Assembly: GCA_019648995.1 (NCBI GenBank) | Contig: BLXT01005251.1 | Location: 2,830,326 to 2,870,764, forward strand | DNA: 40,439 nucleotides | From: Plakobranchus ocellatus | Taxonomy: Eukaryota; Mollusca; Gastropoda; Plakobranchidae | Direction: 5' to 3' | Shown here: one piece after another, positions 1 to 13,500 of the stretch | How the letters are laid out: each line of letters starts with the position of its first letter | Position numbering within the stretch: position 1 is the first letter of the stretch | The notes under the pieces: model-generated | The model's database searches: none | What the model saw: the letters and a program-made list of their open reading frames with translations, nothing else | Told to the model about the DNA's origin: nothing | Program-made: the position numbers and the translations under genes

Positions 1-1086
1 GTTTGTAGCAGAAAAGATTTTGTATTCTCAGAAAATATTGGACAATATTGACGTTTAGTTGGTCAGATTTATGAGATATGCATGAGGGAAGCACATGCAG
101 AGATATGGATTTCATTGTTGTGAAAATTGCTTAAGTAGCCTTAGTGCAAAAGTTAAAGTTATTAATAAAATTGTAATTTTAGCTGATGATAATTTTTTTT
201 TTTTTTTGAGAACAAGATAGTGGTTTAAGTTTTTCCCTGGTGATGATTTGGTTTTTTGGATTACATTTCATTATAATTATTTTACTTTCAATCTTGCTTA
301 AGCTGAGCCTGCTTGTTTTGATCTAGAGGTTGAGATAAACCAGTTTTACTTGTAAAAGTTGACGGAAACACTTCATAATAGCGCAGTGCTCTTTGGTAAA
401 ACTTGGTCTTAAGCTTTTTCACATCAATACATATGAAAGTCACACTGATGGATTGATGAGATTTATTTGATTTTACAACAAAAACAAAGGAAAAGCAGAC
501 CTTGATGTCTTGTTCTTTTCTTTAATATGGAAAATATTTTTCAGCTAAAATTCCTCATGAGCGAATGGAATGGAGACTTTTCCCAAGAGTCTAGGTATTA
601 CTTTAAATTCAGCTAAACCAATGTAAAACACTCTCTTTTGAACTGATATGGTTATATTCTCTTTATATTCCTCAAAAATTATGCTGTACTATGCAAGGAG
701 TTCAAATACAACGTAAGTGCATTGGCTATGTTTGTCAGCTGATAAATTTGTATAGTGTGTGATTCCCTAAATATTGCTTGACCAGCTTTCTTCATCCTCT
801 GCCTTCAATTTCTTCCCACTTAGGAAAGCGAAAAAAAAATCTAATTTATCTAGTACCATATCTTCTCATGGTTTGAGAAAGCTGACAAATACTTTTTTTA
901 ATGATGAATTTAGCTCAATGTGCTATAATTATTGCATAAGGCTTTGTGTGCTTGCTATGGCGTCGATAAGACTTTGATATTAGTTTTAAAAACATTTCTA
1001 CCTCTTTTATCTTGAATATAACACTGCTATAGAGCATTTTCTTTATGGCAAGACTATTGAAAAAGACAAAATGTGTACCAGTCCCA

Positions 1087-1766
1087 TTAACTGTTTCACT
1101 ACCCTAAGCCGGTTTTTCCGGCTCAAACTATTACTACATTTGGACCCAAAGCCGGTAAAACCGGCTCAGTATAAATGGTTTAGTATTTGAATGAAGTACT
1201 AAATGTACGTTAACTTACTTTTGCGCATGCGCGAGATTTACACTTTTCTTCCTTTTTCACATAGTTTGAACGTAGAAATAGCTGTTTACATCCATATTTT
1301 GTTAAATTTTCAATCTATACATGCATCAGGGGCCGTAATTTATCAAATTGATAGCGATTTCTTTTTTTTGCTATAAATCAAAAAGTATTCAACCTTTTTT
1401 CACAATTTTTGGTGTTTAAATGCCTATGTAATCACAATGTATAAAAATCTACCTTTCAAAGCCAAAAGATTATCAGTAGATTTACTATTGTGTTATACAT
1501 CGTCATATTTTGTTGAAATTTTTTTACAAATTTTTTTTATCCTGTTTGCCGCTTTTTCAAAATGTAATAATGAACAAATTTTCTTTTTTGATGCTTATTT
1601 ATAGAAACTAGATCCAATTCCCTTCAATTTGATATATAATTTGTATGGTTTTATCCTGTAGAAAAGTCCTATATTAGCTTTTTACAAAATGATAGCCAAT
1701 TTTAGAAAAATCCCATTCTATCCCTGTGTCCAGTCGTAAAATATGTGTGGGTAGTGAATCAGTTAA
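1087..1766. mobile_element. TTAA-flanked inverted-repeat MITE, piggyBac-like (element 1)
   Basis: TTAA at 1087-1090 and 1763-1766 flank 672 bp. The ends are inverted copies: TTAACTGTTTCACTACCC on the left and TTAACTGATTCACTACCC on the right (read on the minus strand), 17 of 18 matching. Just inside the left end are two perfect hairpins with AGCCGG/CCGGCT arms, and near 1222-1235 a GCGCATGCGC palindrome. No transposase frame is present, so the element is non-autonomous. TTAA target duplication is the hallmark of piggyBac; the superfamily call is inference because the termini do not start with the common CCC. Confidence 0.8.
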
Positions 1767-3600
1767 ATGAGTCTAGTAGCAGTTTGCTGGATTGACAAGA
1801 AATGAGAACATTAACAAGAGGGATGAAAACTTCTTACCTCTCTATGTGGAGAGCTTTCTATAGACTTCTTGTGTATAAAGTGTAGTGAATTTTTACTTTT
1901 TTACTTTAATCTTTTGAGTTGATTTTGATAGACTGCTGCACAAATATATGTGTGTATCTTTAACTTGGTAAATAGTGGGAATACCAGAGAAATGAATTCA
2001 AAAACTTCTTTGGTTGATCACTCATAGGATTGAGGGAAAAAAAATCATGGAAACATGATAAGGGAAAGGAATATTTCACCCAACATTTGAAATCTGTATA
2101 TTTATCAAATATTTATCTGTACTGAGCCTGTTCATGATGAGAACTGCATGATTATACTTTTGATTTTTTGGTAGGGAAAAAAATTAGCATCATAAGTAAA
2201 AAAAATATTCTTTTTGGGAAAAAAAAACATATTTTAAAGGAAGAAAGTAAATTGTCTGTTTAGTACAATTGTTATTTGTGACATTTGACTTATCAGGATT
2301 GTTTTCTAGAATGTTTCATTCATTATTGTCATATCTAATGCTTTTAAATTTGTGTACTATTGGAATGCAACAAAATTAAATCTAATGCAAAAATTTTTAT
2401 TTGAAAATGGTAACACAAGCACAGTCACAAGAATTTCTAGCATTTTTAGAGCCAAATTCTCTCATGACTATGAAGTCAACTTGTACTACTCCATGCATCA
2501 AATCGACATCTTCAGACCGTTTCTTTCAGCTCAAGAGCTCTCTCTTTGTGACACCTTTATATGAAGCTCTCTGGTCTGCACACTTTTGTTATCATTCTTT
2601 CTTGTGGCTTTTTTGGGAGGAGCAAGAAATTACCAATTACTGATCTATCTTCAAAAATTCTCTTACATATGCAAATGTTATCTGGACTTGATTGTGACAA
2701 AATTTCAAACATTTAATATGTATTATGATATCAACTTCTGCACCAAATGCAAGGGGCAACTGGCACCAGTAAGGTTAGTTGTTTTATTCTAATAATTGCA
2801 AAGGTTTTGGGTTTTTTTCGTCATAATCTTGAGTCTAGTGACAGATAAATAGTTTTTAGGCTCTTGAACACTACCATTCTTAGTAAAAGTCAGAAGTGTG
2901 CAATGACATATTTTCCAGTGATTATATGGATCCATCCATACAAAATGTCTGCATTGGTCCAGCAAAGATAGCAGAATAAACAAAAATGGCTTGATGTATT
3001 AAATAAAAATGCTTTGCAGATCTCCAAAGCATACCAATTTTGTAATGGTCGAAATTTTGTGTTCCAATATCTTTAACCATTTCCAAATATCCTAAACAGC
3101 TCACTTTCAATGACCCATCACTTATGGTTCAAATATGGTCTTTAAAGTTAAGTGTGGATAACTACATTTTTCTTCAACATAATGAAGTCATTCCGTTCCC
3201 ATATATGTCCAGCAAAACCCATCATACCAAATGCACCAATGTTAATCTTATACATTATTGAGTTTAGTAAAATACACATTCCTCTACAAGATTGGTTTGA
3301 TTTATTTCCTCTGCAGAAGTTGCTTATGAGCAAACATGCCTCAGCATGGTCAATGTTTTTGTATTTTGCTTGCAGCATTGTGTGTGATTGTATTCGAAGT
3401 GTGAAAAATTCTGATTTGTTTTTATGGCTATAGTAGAAGAACAGAGAGTATCCTAATGAATACAGCTTAATATTCTATTTTTTTCCTCAGTATTGTACAC
3501 CTAGGCTCAACAAATCAGATGATCAAAATCCTAGGTTTGAATAGGAAAGCAAATCTTAAAAAAATAAATCTTTTGTAATTTCTGAAACATTTCATAGCTG

Positions 3601-3602
<2 letters not shown>

Positions 3603-3659
<57 letters not shown>

Positions 3660-3660
3660 T
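3603..3660. repeat. (ATT)n microsatellite
   Basis: About 19 uninterrupted ATT units just upstream of the first visible EPG5 exon. Confidence 0.98.
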
Positions 3661-3795
3661 TGTTACATGATTGTGTTGTGATAATTGGAGGTTTCTACAG
3701 GAAATGTTAAACAAGTGTTTCATTTACTTTAGATATGTTGTTATCATGATCATTCTTGCCGTCATCTTCATCTTTATTAACATAATCCATGATTG

Positions 3796-3824
3796 TTATT
3801 ATTATTATAATTGTTATTATTATG

Positions 3825-3865
<41 letters not shown>

Positions 3866-3902
3866 CATTATTATTATTACTATTACGATTATTATTATTA
3901 AT
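3796..3902. repeat. Imperfect (TTA)n microsatellite
   Basis: A TTA array interrupted by TGA, TCA, ACT and ACG variants. It gives spurious poly-Ile and poly-Asn frames on both strands. Confidence 0.95.
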
Positions 3903-3950
3903 TTTATTAGCTTTATCTTTATTTTCCTTATTTCCACATTTTTTTCTCAG

Positions 3951-4105
3951 ATTGGGCTCTTGGCAATTTATGGCTGACATGCCATATACCATGGTCTCAC
4001 TGGGCAGCCTTTGGCAGCTCCTCTGGGTCTTGCACCAAGCTCATGGCCAGGTAGTTAACCTCGACTCTTTGCCCTCAGTGGAAGAGTGCAAGTCTTATCT
4101 TCAGG
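3951..4105 (+). CDS. EPG5: EPG5 exon a (visible exon 1), residues 1-51 of fragment
   Basis: The acceptor TTTTTTTCTCAG ends at 3950 and the donor is G|GTAAGT after 4105. The exon enters with one base of a split codon and leaves in phase 1. It reads [11 protein letters not shown] then [11 protein letters not shown], matching the LGIW-FMSEMP / LW-LFYLMHQ region of vertebrate EPG5. The following intron (4106-5243) holds T-runs, a short GCAATGTTGAAA repetition near 4590-4670 and no exon. Confidence 0.95.
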
Positions 4106-7100
4106 GTAAGTATTCTCCCTCAGCCTCTAGTCATCACATGATTAGTAATTGAATTGTGAGGCAACACTTGGCTTAAAAGTCAATTTTTTTTTTTTTCTTC
4201 CTGTCAGTCTGTCTGCTCACTGAATTCCTTTGTAAATTTGGTTTTTGTTCTTTACAGTGTTAAATTCTTATTTTAAAGAACCATATTAAGTCCAAATATC
4301 ATAAAGTAATACAAAGAGGTTGACTACAGCCAAACATTCCCTTTCAAGAATTAAAATATGGACTGTTTTGTGTTTATGTATCAATATGCCATTCTATTCA
4401 CAATGCTATTTGGTATTAAAGATGGGCAATCCTTCTAAAATTAAAATATCTCATAAGGGCTGGCTAGTAGTGCTAGAGAAAAACTGTTGTGAGCCTAAAA
4501 CAAGAAAATGGCAATTTTGAAAATTTTAAACCCAGTAAAAGTTGCTGTGTGTGAGCGCTTTGCAATGTCTTAATGGAGTGATGTTACGTCTATGTTGAAA
4601 TAGAAATGTATTGATTCTGAGCTACTGCAATGTTGAAACGCAGAACTGCAATGTTGAAATAGAGATACTTTGATTTTTTGGCCCAGTAGAGTGTACTGAT
4701 ATATATTTTACTTTTTAAAGCTTTCTAAAGAGGAAAATATACAGGTTAACAGGCTTTCTTCTCAAAAGCTGGTCAATGGAAGTGTATATATTAATTTGTC
4801 ACAGATTTTTTGACGCTTCATTTCTCTTTGTCTGCATAACTTTTCTGCGATGACTTGGGGTAATTTGTACATTTTTAAATAGAAGAGCTGTTAAGAATCA
4901 AGGGTGTTTTTGTGACACTTTGTCTTGTGACATTTATTGGATGTGCTATGTGATTTTTTGTAATTATTGGAAGCAGTAACTATTTATAGTCCTGTAGTAG
5001 AAAAAAGTTGGATTTTTTTTTTTTTGTCGTATTTATAATTTTACCATATTTAATCTTGCCAAAAAACAGGGTTCATTTATGATGAAGTGGTAAGCAAACT
5101 CATCTTGAGCATTGCAGGAGCTTTCTTTTGCATGTTTGATCCCATCATCTTCTACCTGTGAAAAGGCCTCAGACCCCAGTATGTGAATGGTGTGTATGGC
5201 AACAAGAAAATTCACTGGTCAGCACTGTTTTTTTAATCTCCAGATCCTGACAGCTGGCAGCAACTGGCAGACAATCTCCTGCACACAAATACATCAGAGT
5301 CCATCTACCTGCTGACCACCTTTGCCAACATGGCGGGCTGCCGATCGTCTGATGAGACTGATTTCATACGTACAATCACTCTTGAAGTATTTGAGGTGAG
5401 AACTTTTCACAGCTTTGTGGAAACTGACCAAAGTTTTTTTTTTTTTATGTTTCATATTCATTTATCCAATTGTGTTAACATTAAAGGCAACAAAACCAAG
5501 AATATTTGATAGCTACAAATATTCAAGAGCATGTTTTATATATATGTTCATATTTAATGAGAAAGAAGAAAAAAAAGAATTGTTTTTAGATTCAATGTAT
5601 AGAATTAAGGGAAAACAAAAAGAAAAAATGGGCTCTTTAGAGCAGCTGACACAAATTTAAAGTATTGCAAAGATGCACATTAAATCCGCAAAATTGATAT
5701 TAGTATCAATTCAATTTTTTTTTCAGCAAAGGTAGCAGAAGCTGAAAGAAACATCAAAGATTTGTTCAGTTTGGCAATTTGAGCAACATATAAGACTCAT
5801 GAGAGATTTACACTCAAGAAATGAACCTTGGAAAGCTTAGGCTTAAGAGGGTTTTATTAATCAATCACAATTGCTTATCTGCATCACTTATTTGTCGTTT
5901 CTTTTGAAAGATTGCCTACATCTGCAACCACACTAGAGAATTCTGCTCCAAGGTGGGCCGAGAACTTCTCTCGAGCATCATTCAGACACACCCAGTCGCT
6001 CTGTCGTTCCTTCTCAACCGAGTCAGCTCGATGATGGACAAACTAGGGCGGGTGAGATATTGATTTGACCTTTGACCTTTCAGTGATGTGATTGAGTGGT
6101 TTGTGCCTTCTCTTTGACTTTCCTTTTTTGAGAGGGGATATAGTGTGATGTGTGTGTGTGTTAAAGATTGATGGAGGGGGAAGAAACACGGTAAGTTGTG
6201 GAAAAGAAAATCACAGTTTCTTTCATATTTAGTTTTTTCTTTGTTCTTTGATATGTCTCAGTCATCCAGCCTTAATTGATGGGTTTACAAAAAGAAATTT
6301 AGGTATTATCCTTAACTTACCTATGAATATCCAACTTTGCAATATATATTCTCTCTCCTTTTGAAATTTTTCGGGTAATTTGTTGGTATATTTTATATTT
6401 TAACTTTCTATTTTCATTTTAGACATTTATCACTTATTTTGATTATGGTTTCACTCTTTCTAAGTCTTGCATTTGCCTTTAAAGATTTTTGTCTTTTTCC
6501 TCTTATTTTTAGATGGCTTTCTATCTATTTTCTGAGCTGCCAATCAGTGTTTGGCAACCGACGGATCCAGACTTGCTTATTTTGCGTCAGTGGCTTCTCA
6601 ACTTCAGCCTGGGCACTCTGGAGAACAAACTGTCGCAGATGATTCTTGCCAAAATAAACTGGGATGTTTTTGAACAGGTGTAATAACCTTTTTTTTTGGT
6701 TTGTCTTATTTTGCTGGTTTTCTAAAGTTTAATTAATACATTGATAGAGATTTGGAGACAGCAATAAATATCACTGTAGTGTTGATGATGATGATTGCTG
6801 GATTGATCAAGTTCTCATTACCTTAAAATTTAGTGAAATGAAAAAGAGAGAGTTGTACAAAGCAGGATGACTCAAGGCACTCTTAATCATATGTACTATA
6901 TTAGATAAATAACTAAATTGTTTACTTTTCGGTATTTGATTGTCTAGACTGGACGTCTGGTGGTGGACATGCGCCATCATCGCCATGTAGCCTTGCTGCT
7001 GGTGGAGGCCTATGCAAAATACATATCAGACAAAAGGGCTGGGTTTTTCATCATGGAAGGAATGCGACAGGTAAGGCATAAAGAAAACTGAGTGCTGGCT

Positions 7101-10100
7101 AGCTTATTTGAAAGCTGAAACTAATGTGTGCATCCTCCTCATACACCAGTTTTGTTAAAAATAAAAAAATGGATACACAGATACTTTGTATTAAATAAGA
7201 TGAGGCCAACCACTTAAACTTATGGCAGAGGATAATGTAGTAAAACAATTCAACAACCAACTCAAGTTTATTTGAACAACTCAGAGTGTACATACAAACA
7301 TTTCACCTTTAGGCTTTATCATTTAAGAAATATACATTGTTGGGTTTTTTTTAGCTGATAAAGCCTAATGGGTGAAATGTTTGCTCGTACTTTCTGTGTT
7401 GTTCAAATTTGTTCAAATAAATTTGAGTTCGTGGTTGTATTTCTTTTCTATATTAACTGTTAGAACACTATTTACTTTGCTAATATGGCTAACATTATCG
7501 ACAGTTTCCAAAACAGCCCCATCAATATGTAATGGGGTTTTTGTGTTGTTATGTTTTGTGAATTTAAAAACAAGAAGATTATCTATTAAAACTTTTATGA
7601 ATCTGACATTCACCTTGTTAAAAAAAAAATGTTAGCCTTGATAATTTTATTCCCAGCTCAAAATAATGTAGTTGGTTTTCCTAAGGTAAATGAGTTGATG
7701 AAGGTTTAAAATACCACCCTTATTAAAAATGTATCAATAAAATCTAATATATATGTCCAACAATAATAGAATATGGGACATTTTGCAACTCAAACAAGTG
7801 TAATCAATTTAGGTATAGTTAATTAATTAAAAATTTTAATTGTCAGATTTCCCCCTCTAATTCTTACATTACATTTGGGAGACCTCCAATACTACTTAAA
7901 ATCTATTTCTAGGAAGCATAAAACCTATTTCCATGGTATATTTACTCCAAAACATCTCATTTTGTTATGGTATCGCATATCTTTTAATCAATGTTTGCTC
8001 GTAGGTCTGTGTCCTTCACATCATATGTGTAACACATTCCTTTTGCTTAAAAAAATTTTTTTTTTTTTTTTGCCGTTACAACTGCCAATGTTGTGTATTA
8101 GAAAAAAGAAGTTTAAAATGCCTGTTCTCATCATATTGTCCACAGCAATTTTAAAAATGAGGGCTCATTCATGGACAAGTAAAGTTTTGGATAATCAATT
8201 TTTTCCTTTAGATGTCAAGCTACCTGGCAACAGGAACTAGTGCGGAGCAGTCCTTTAACAACTGGGCCTGGGAGCTTGCCTTGCGCCTCAAGATTCATCA
8301 GCAGAGTGTACTGCTTCACTCCCCTGGTGCTGTAGACTTGAACTTCCAGTCGCCCGTGTTGGGTTCTGATGCTTGGTTGGTGCCTCTAGTGAAGGAGGTG
8401 ACCCAAAAATCGCCCATTGGTTGTTTTGTGGCCCTTACAATGACAAATGTTGGGCATGAGTGAGTTTTTTATGTCTGAACATTAGTTTTTTTCAGCAAGG
8501 AGTGCATTATGCCAGGTTTATTTGCAGTTACAGCATGATAAGTTGCTCTTAAATCAAGCTTAGTTGTTGTTACACTAGGATTTGTTGCAATAACATCAGA
8601 TAATTACAGTATGAGTAGTGGAAATTAGATTAGATAGAGTTGCCGCTGCAGTGGGATTTGTTTTCCACTGGGATGAAAGATAAAGACTTGCACTTGAGCT
8701 TCACATCTTGATTATACCATATGAATAAAATTTCACATCCTTTACAAATCCAGCCACTCATTTTTGTTGTTTTCTAAAGTTTGCAATGACTCCCAAATTT
8801 TTTTTTTTTTTTTTTGTTCTTTTTTTTTTTGTTTGATGGCATAAGAAATGTTGAGCTAATTGTTTTGGAATTTTCTACCAGATTTTTAAATGGACTCATT
8901 TCATCTAGTCTAATGTATGGTCAGGCCCCAGTCATCAGTGGCTGGTTTATTCTAGAGCAAACATAGGCCTTTTTTAAATTTTTTTCAAAAATATTTTGAT
9001 TTTTTATTTATTTATTTTTTTGCGAGCATATTGTAGTAGTTCATTCATAAAGATGCAAGAATACATATTTTTCCAGTCTGACATTGTTGTTGATATCCTG
9101 GTAATATGGTACTTTTTTGTTTTTGTTAACTAGAAATTCTTTACAGGGTATTTGAGTACATAAATGATAAAATTTTCTTTTTTGCTATACCAGAGTAACA
9201 AGCTTTATAAGTGAGGGGTTAGACCTTCTGGCTGTCCTGACATCAAACTACCAATACACATCAGCCATTCACATATTGGGCTGCGTCGTCCCTCTGTTCA
9301 TAGACTGTGAACAATATCTGCTGGAGAATGTGGTGTAAGCATTTATACACATACTCAAAATAGGATCGTCTTTTCCAATAGATTTGTTCAAGTATTTTCC
9401 TCTGCTTTAATATCAGTCCAAGTGGATCTCAAGTTATATTTTGGACATTTTGATTGGTTGATTAAACAAGATATATTTATATATATATATATAATTGCCT
9501 TTTTTTTTTTTCAAAATCTAAGTCTGATCTGAGGATATTAGAGGGGTTATGGCCACTGTAAGTTAATTTGAAAAAAAAAAAAAATTCTCTTGGCATAAGT
9601 GTGGCAAGAAACTTAGGGGACATAAAACTACTTAGAAATAGAAAAAAATCCTCCTGGAATATTTTACTAGACAGAATGAAAGTGAGCAATAAAATAAATC
9701 TTTCAATTCCTTACTCAAGACATCACATTAAATGCTACATACTTTCATGTTGATTTACAACCACATCCCATATTTCTTATGCTGCTATTAGCAGAAAAAT
9801 CATTATAGACATGTTCAACAGAGAAGCAAGGGATGAACATATTTTCTTACATGATTAATGACTAATTAAATTTTATAGTGCTTGTGGTAACTTGTGCATT
9901 TTTTATTTATTATTTTTGTTTTTATCCATAAATTTTATTCACTGTTACTGCAAGATAAATCATGGTGCACTTTCAATAAGTTAGAATTAAATGAATTCGT
10001 CTGAGCAGCATAAATCCACCAATGAACCATGCTGTTTCTAGGTTCATTCAAGTTGTGCAAGCCATTGCGGTGGCCGACGAATCTTTGTTCAAGTCGACAC

Positions 10101-10474
10101 GATCAGCAATCATGAAGGTTGAGTTTCCTGGAATTGTCACAGCACAGTTTGCAGAAATGATACAGGTTGGTTTACTACAACAGTCATCTTAAGTATGTGG
10201 GTGGGGTTCCACCTCTCTTTTCAAAGCAAGAAGGAATAAAAACTTAGGTTAAATTAAGCCTATTTTAAAAAAAGAATGGTATTGTGGTTTTGAAAGGATC
10301 TTGATTCTGCCTGGCATCTTGAGATACAGCTAATTCTTGTTACAATGACTTTATTTTTTGATAATCGAGCTATAACTTGATTGTTGGATTCCATTTTATT
10401 TTGCTTTTTTTTTTCCAAAAATCTGCTCAATCTATACTGTTCAGCAATAAATGTTCTTTTATATTCTTGTGATA

Positions 10475-10514
<40 letters not shown>

Positions 10515-13500
10515 AAAAGCTTAGATGTCACTAAAAGTTCTATGTATCTTGCATTTTTTCCTCTTATACATATGGGAGGTGGGGGATGAATGTTATGGTA
10601 TTTGTTGAATTGTTTGCCTGTCATGTAGACCAGCTTAAATATATTACTAGATACTAGATGCAGGACTGTCGCATGCTCAAATTGTGTGGATTGAGAATAA
10701 GAGTAAACATTTTCAAATTCAGCTTTTCTTCCTTTGTAGTCCTGCAATACTCAATCCAAATGCCACATGAATAAATCATACAAGAGACAAAAGGAACTTT
10801 CCCAGGACTTGGCAAAAAGTATTAACTCTTGAGTTCAGAATTACAATGTCTCCTCCTAGTTTTCATGATTGCAAAGCTTTTTCTCAATGCAGTTTGCTGC
10901 TGTTTCAGTGAATTAAAATGATCAAACTGCAACTTCTGACTTATTCAGACCCATTTTGAGACAAGTGTTGAAACTAATACAAATAAGTTACATATTGTAG
11001 TTTATACATTGAATTGCTTCAAAGATCTTTTTGCAACAGTAAAAAATACAGCATAAGTTGATTACTGGCTAACACGTATGAACATGTGAAAAACATTTAT
11101 TGAAGAAAGAATGTTCTTAAAATCCTTTTTTTTTTCCATAACTATTATTTGTGACATTTAACTGCTTAGGGCTGGTCTCAAAACAAAGCGTGCCCACATG
11201 TTGGCACAGATTCTGTGTGGTTGGAATCATTCATCACGTTCTCAAGTATAGGTTGGTTGGTTGGTTTCAAGACTTGCAACAGTATCTAAAACAGTGATGG
11301 AGGTAGTGGTTAGAGCAATTGTACAGTTCACCTGTTGTAGAAATTTACCACAGTCGATGTAAAATTCTGCTCCCGTCTGTCCAGGCATCACAAGGTGGTT
11401 TGTATCTTAAGGATAAAGAAATTTCATTAAGTTATCCGTCTCTAATGCCCATAAAATGCTTGTTGTACTTTTCCCCCTTTTCTTTTCTTTTGATTGTAGG
11501 CTCAAATAACAAGCCATCTCTCCCTTGGCAAGGCTGAGGCAGTGATTGGGTTTTGGTTGAAAGTCATCTTTAAAGTATGCAAGGATTTCACCTGCAGGTA
11601 AAAGAACTGTTGATACACGAGGCAACTTGAGAAAACACTTCACAGGCTAACAGCTGTGCATGTTGAGTTTTTTTATTTACCCTATATTCTATATCCACTT
11701 TTGATCAATTTGAAATAAAAATTTGTCTTCTTGATTACAAAAACTGAAGTTATGAAATTTTAAAGGCAAAAAATATTTTTTTTTACTTGAAAAGTGCCTT
11801 TCATTTTTGACAGCTTATCTTAAATTGCCATACATATAGCAAAAAAGTGTTGCTTTTTTGAGTTGAAGAATGTTTGAGGGAATTGCAGACAATTTTTATT
11901 TTCTTTGCACTGATCAAAGTGTGCAAACAAAAGGGAGCTTATTTTTGGCATGGTACAGGAAAACACAGATTAAATAAAATACACCATACAAGCAGGTTTG
12001 CTCTGTTACGGGGGAAAAAAAAACTATCAAGAAGTTTCTTCTTGATCTTTATCAGATGGATGCTAGGCCAAAAGCTTCTTAGAACTGAAAGACAGATACT
12101 GATCTTTTAAGTTGTTTTTTTTTTTTAAATGAAATCTTAAAACTTTTTTTCAAGGCTTTTGGCGCCATTTGCATTTTTGCTTTTTTTTTTTTTTTAATTA
12201 AAAATGTCCCAATCTAGTCACAGTAGTGTTGTTATTAAAGAAGGTTTCTAATTGTGAGAGAGTTCATGGCTACATAAGCTAAGTTAAGACATTATTAAAG
12301 TCAATACAAAAGCTAAAATAAATCAGTCTAGGCAAAGTAAAAAATGAATATTTGCAGAAATTTTGCAACTTATTACTTATACTAGAGCCAGCACAAGGAA
12401 AGACACTATTGCTCAGGTGTGATATTCATTGTTTTCTGCCCAGGAATTGCTGTTATGTGGCAGACACAGTTCTTAGATGGTGCTTTGTGAAGAAAGGAGT
12501 CGTGGATCTCATCTCGGATATTTTCAAAGAGCATTATCAGGTAAGGAATCTATGAATTACTGTTCATAGATTATTCACTATGGAAACTAAGTTTATGTGG
12601 GAGCATAATTTTTTTATTCTGTATCATTAGGACTAAGTTTAGAAAATTACTCAGAGCAGCACTTTAGTGTCATAGAGAGACTGTTTATAGAAACTCAGAT
12701 ATAGCCCAAGTGATCAATAAAGACTGAAATACTATAATAAACATAGAAAATCGTCTATTCAAATTGTTTGAAAAAGGATTAACTTCTGTCAAAAACAATG
12801 TCCCTAACTTTTGTCACTGGTAGCTTGGTATTGTGAGACAAACAAAATTTTTATTTCTAAAAAGAGTTAACATTTAGGCTAATTTTGCAGCCCAAGTGGG
12901 GATACTCAATGAGAGGCTTTTCTGTATTGTACTGAAAACATAAATGCAGAATCTGAGTTCAGTAAAAAGAAAAATAATCTGATTATTTGATTGCTCTTGG
13001 CTTGAACAAGTTTCAGGCTCTTACTTTTTCGTCACTCTGAGTGATTGAAATGAACTAACCAAAAGATAAATCATAGATAGGCATATGTGTTAATCAATTG
13101 TTCTATAAATATGACACCTTAAACCATTCTTTATTCTTTAGAAATTCTGTGCGGCTGCCAAGAATTCTCAGCGCATGTTCTCATGGTTCGGATCCAACAA
13201 CACTCTCCCCTCCTTCATGGACAGCTCTTCCCTGCCAGAGTTTCCATGGCTGGCCTACATGATCCTGTATGTGGAGGGGGAGGCAGAGGTCTACTCACAG
13301 CTCTGGCAGACCCTCGTACAAGAGCTGCATTCTCCGTCACGCTTCAGTGTCGATCATGCCTTGAAGGTGGGAGAGCTTGATAACTTTGCTCATATAGTGG
13401 ATTTGTTTTATATATTCACCATTAAGTTTTTAGTGAAAATGTGTCAGTACAGCTCATAGTGCATACACTACCCAGAAGAGAGTAGGAAGCGAGTCCTTTG

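Larger units (their letters stand above)
1..3950. other. Sequence upstream of first visible EPG5 exon, no exon recognised
   Basis: This is probably the intron preceding the first visible exon, since that exon starts inside a codon. It is A/T-rich with stop codons in all frames. It contains the TTAA-flanked element (1087-1766) and two AAT/TTA microsatellites (3603-3660, 3796-3902). Several 60-90-codon open frames at 2350-3440 have no recognisable family and no convincing splice sites. Confidence 0.6.

Noticed and set aside
2352-3433. Cluster of 60-93-codon open frames on both strands upstream of EPG5
   Set aside because: No recognisable family, no consistent splice sites and no start context. 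They overlap each other on opposite strands, as expected by chance.
3601-3902. CRISPR-like regular repeats
   Set aside because: Simple trinucleotide repeats without spacers, in a eukaryotic intron.
3671-3992. Long poly-Ile, poly-Tyr and poly-Asn frames
   Set aside because: They are direct translations of the TTA/ATT microsatellite in all frames.
5033-5215. 60-codon minus-strand frame in intron 1 with exon-like composition
   Set aside because: No family recognised, no splice signals, and it is not conserved EPG5 sequence. Chance or old repeat.
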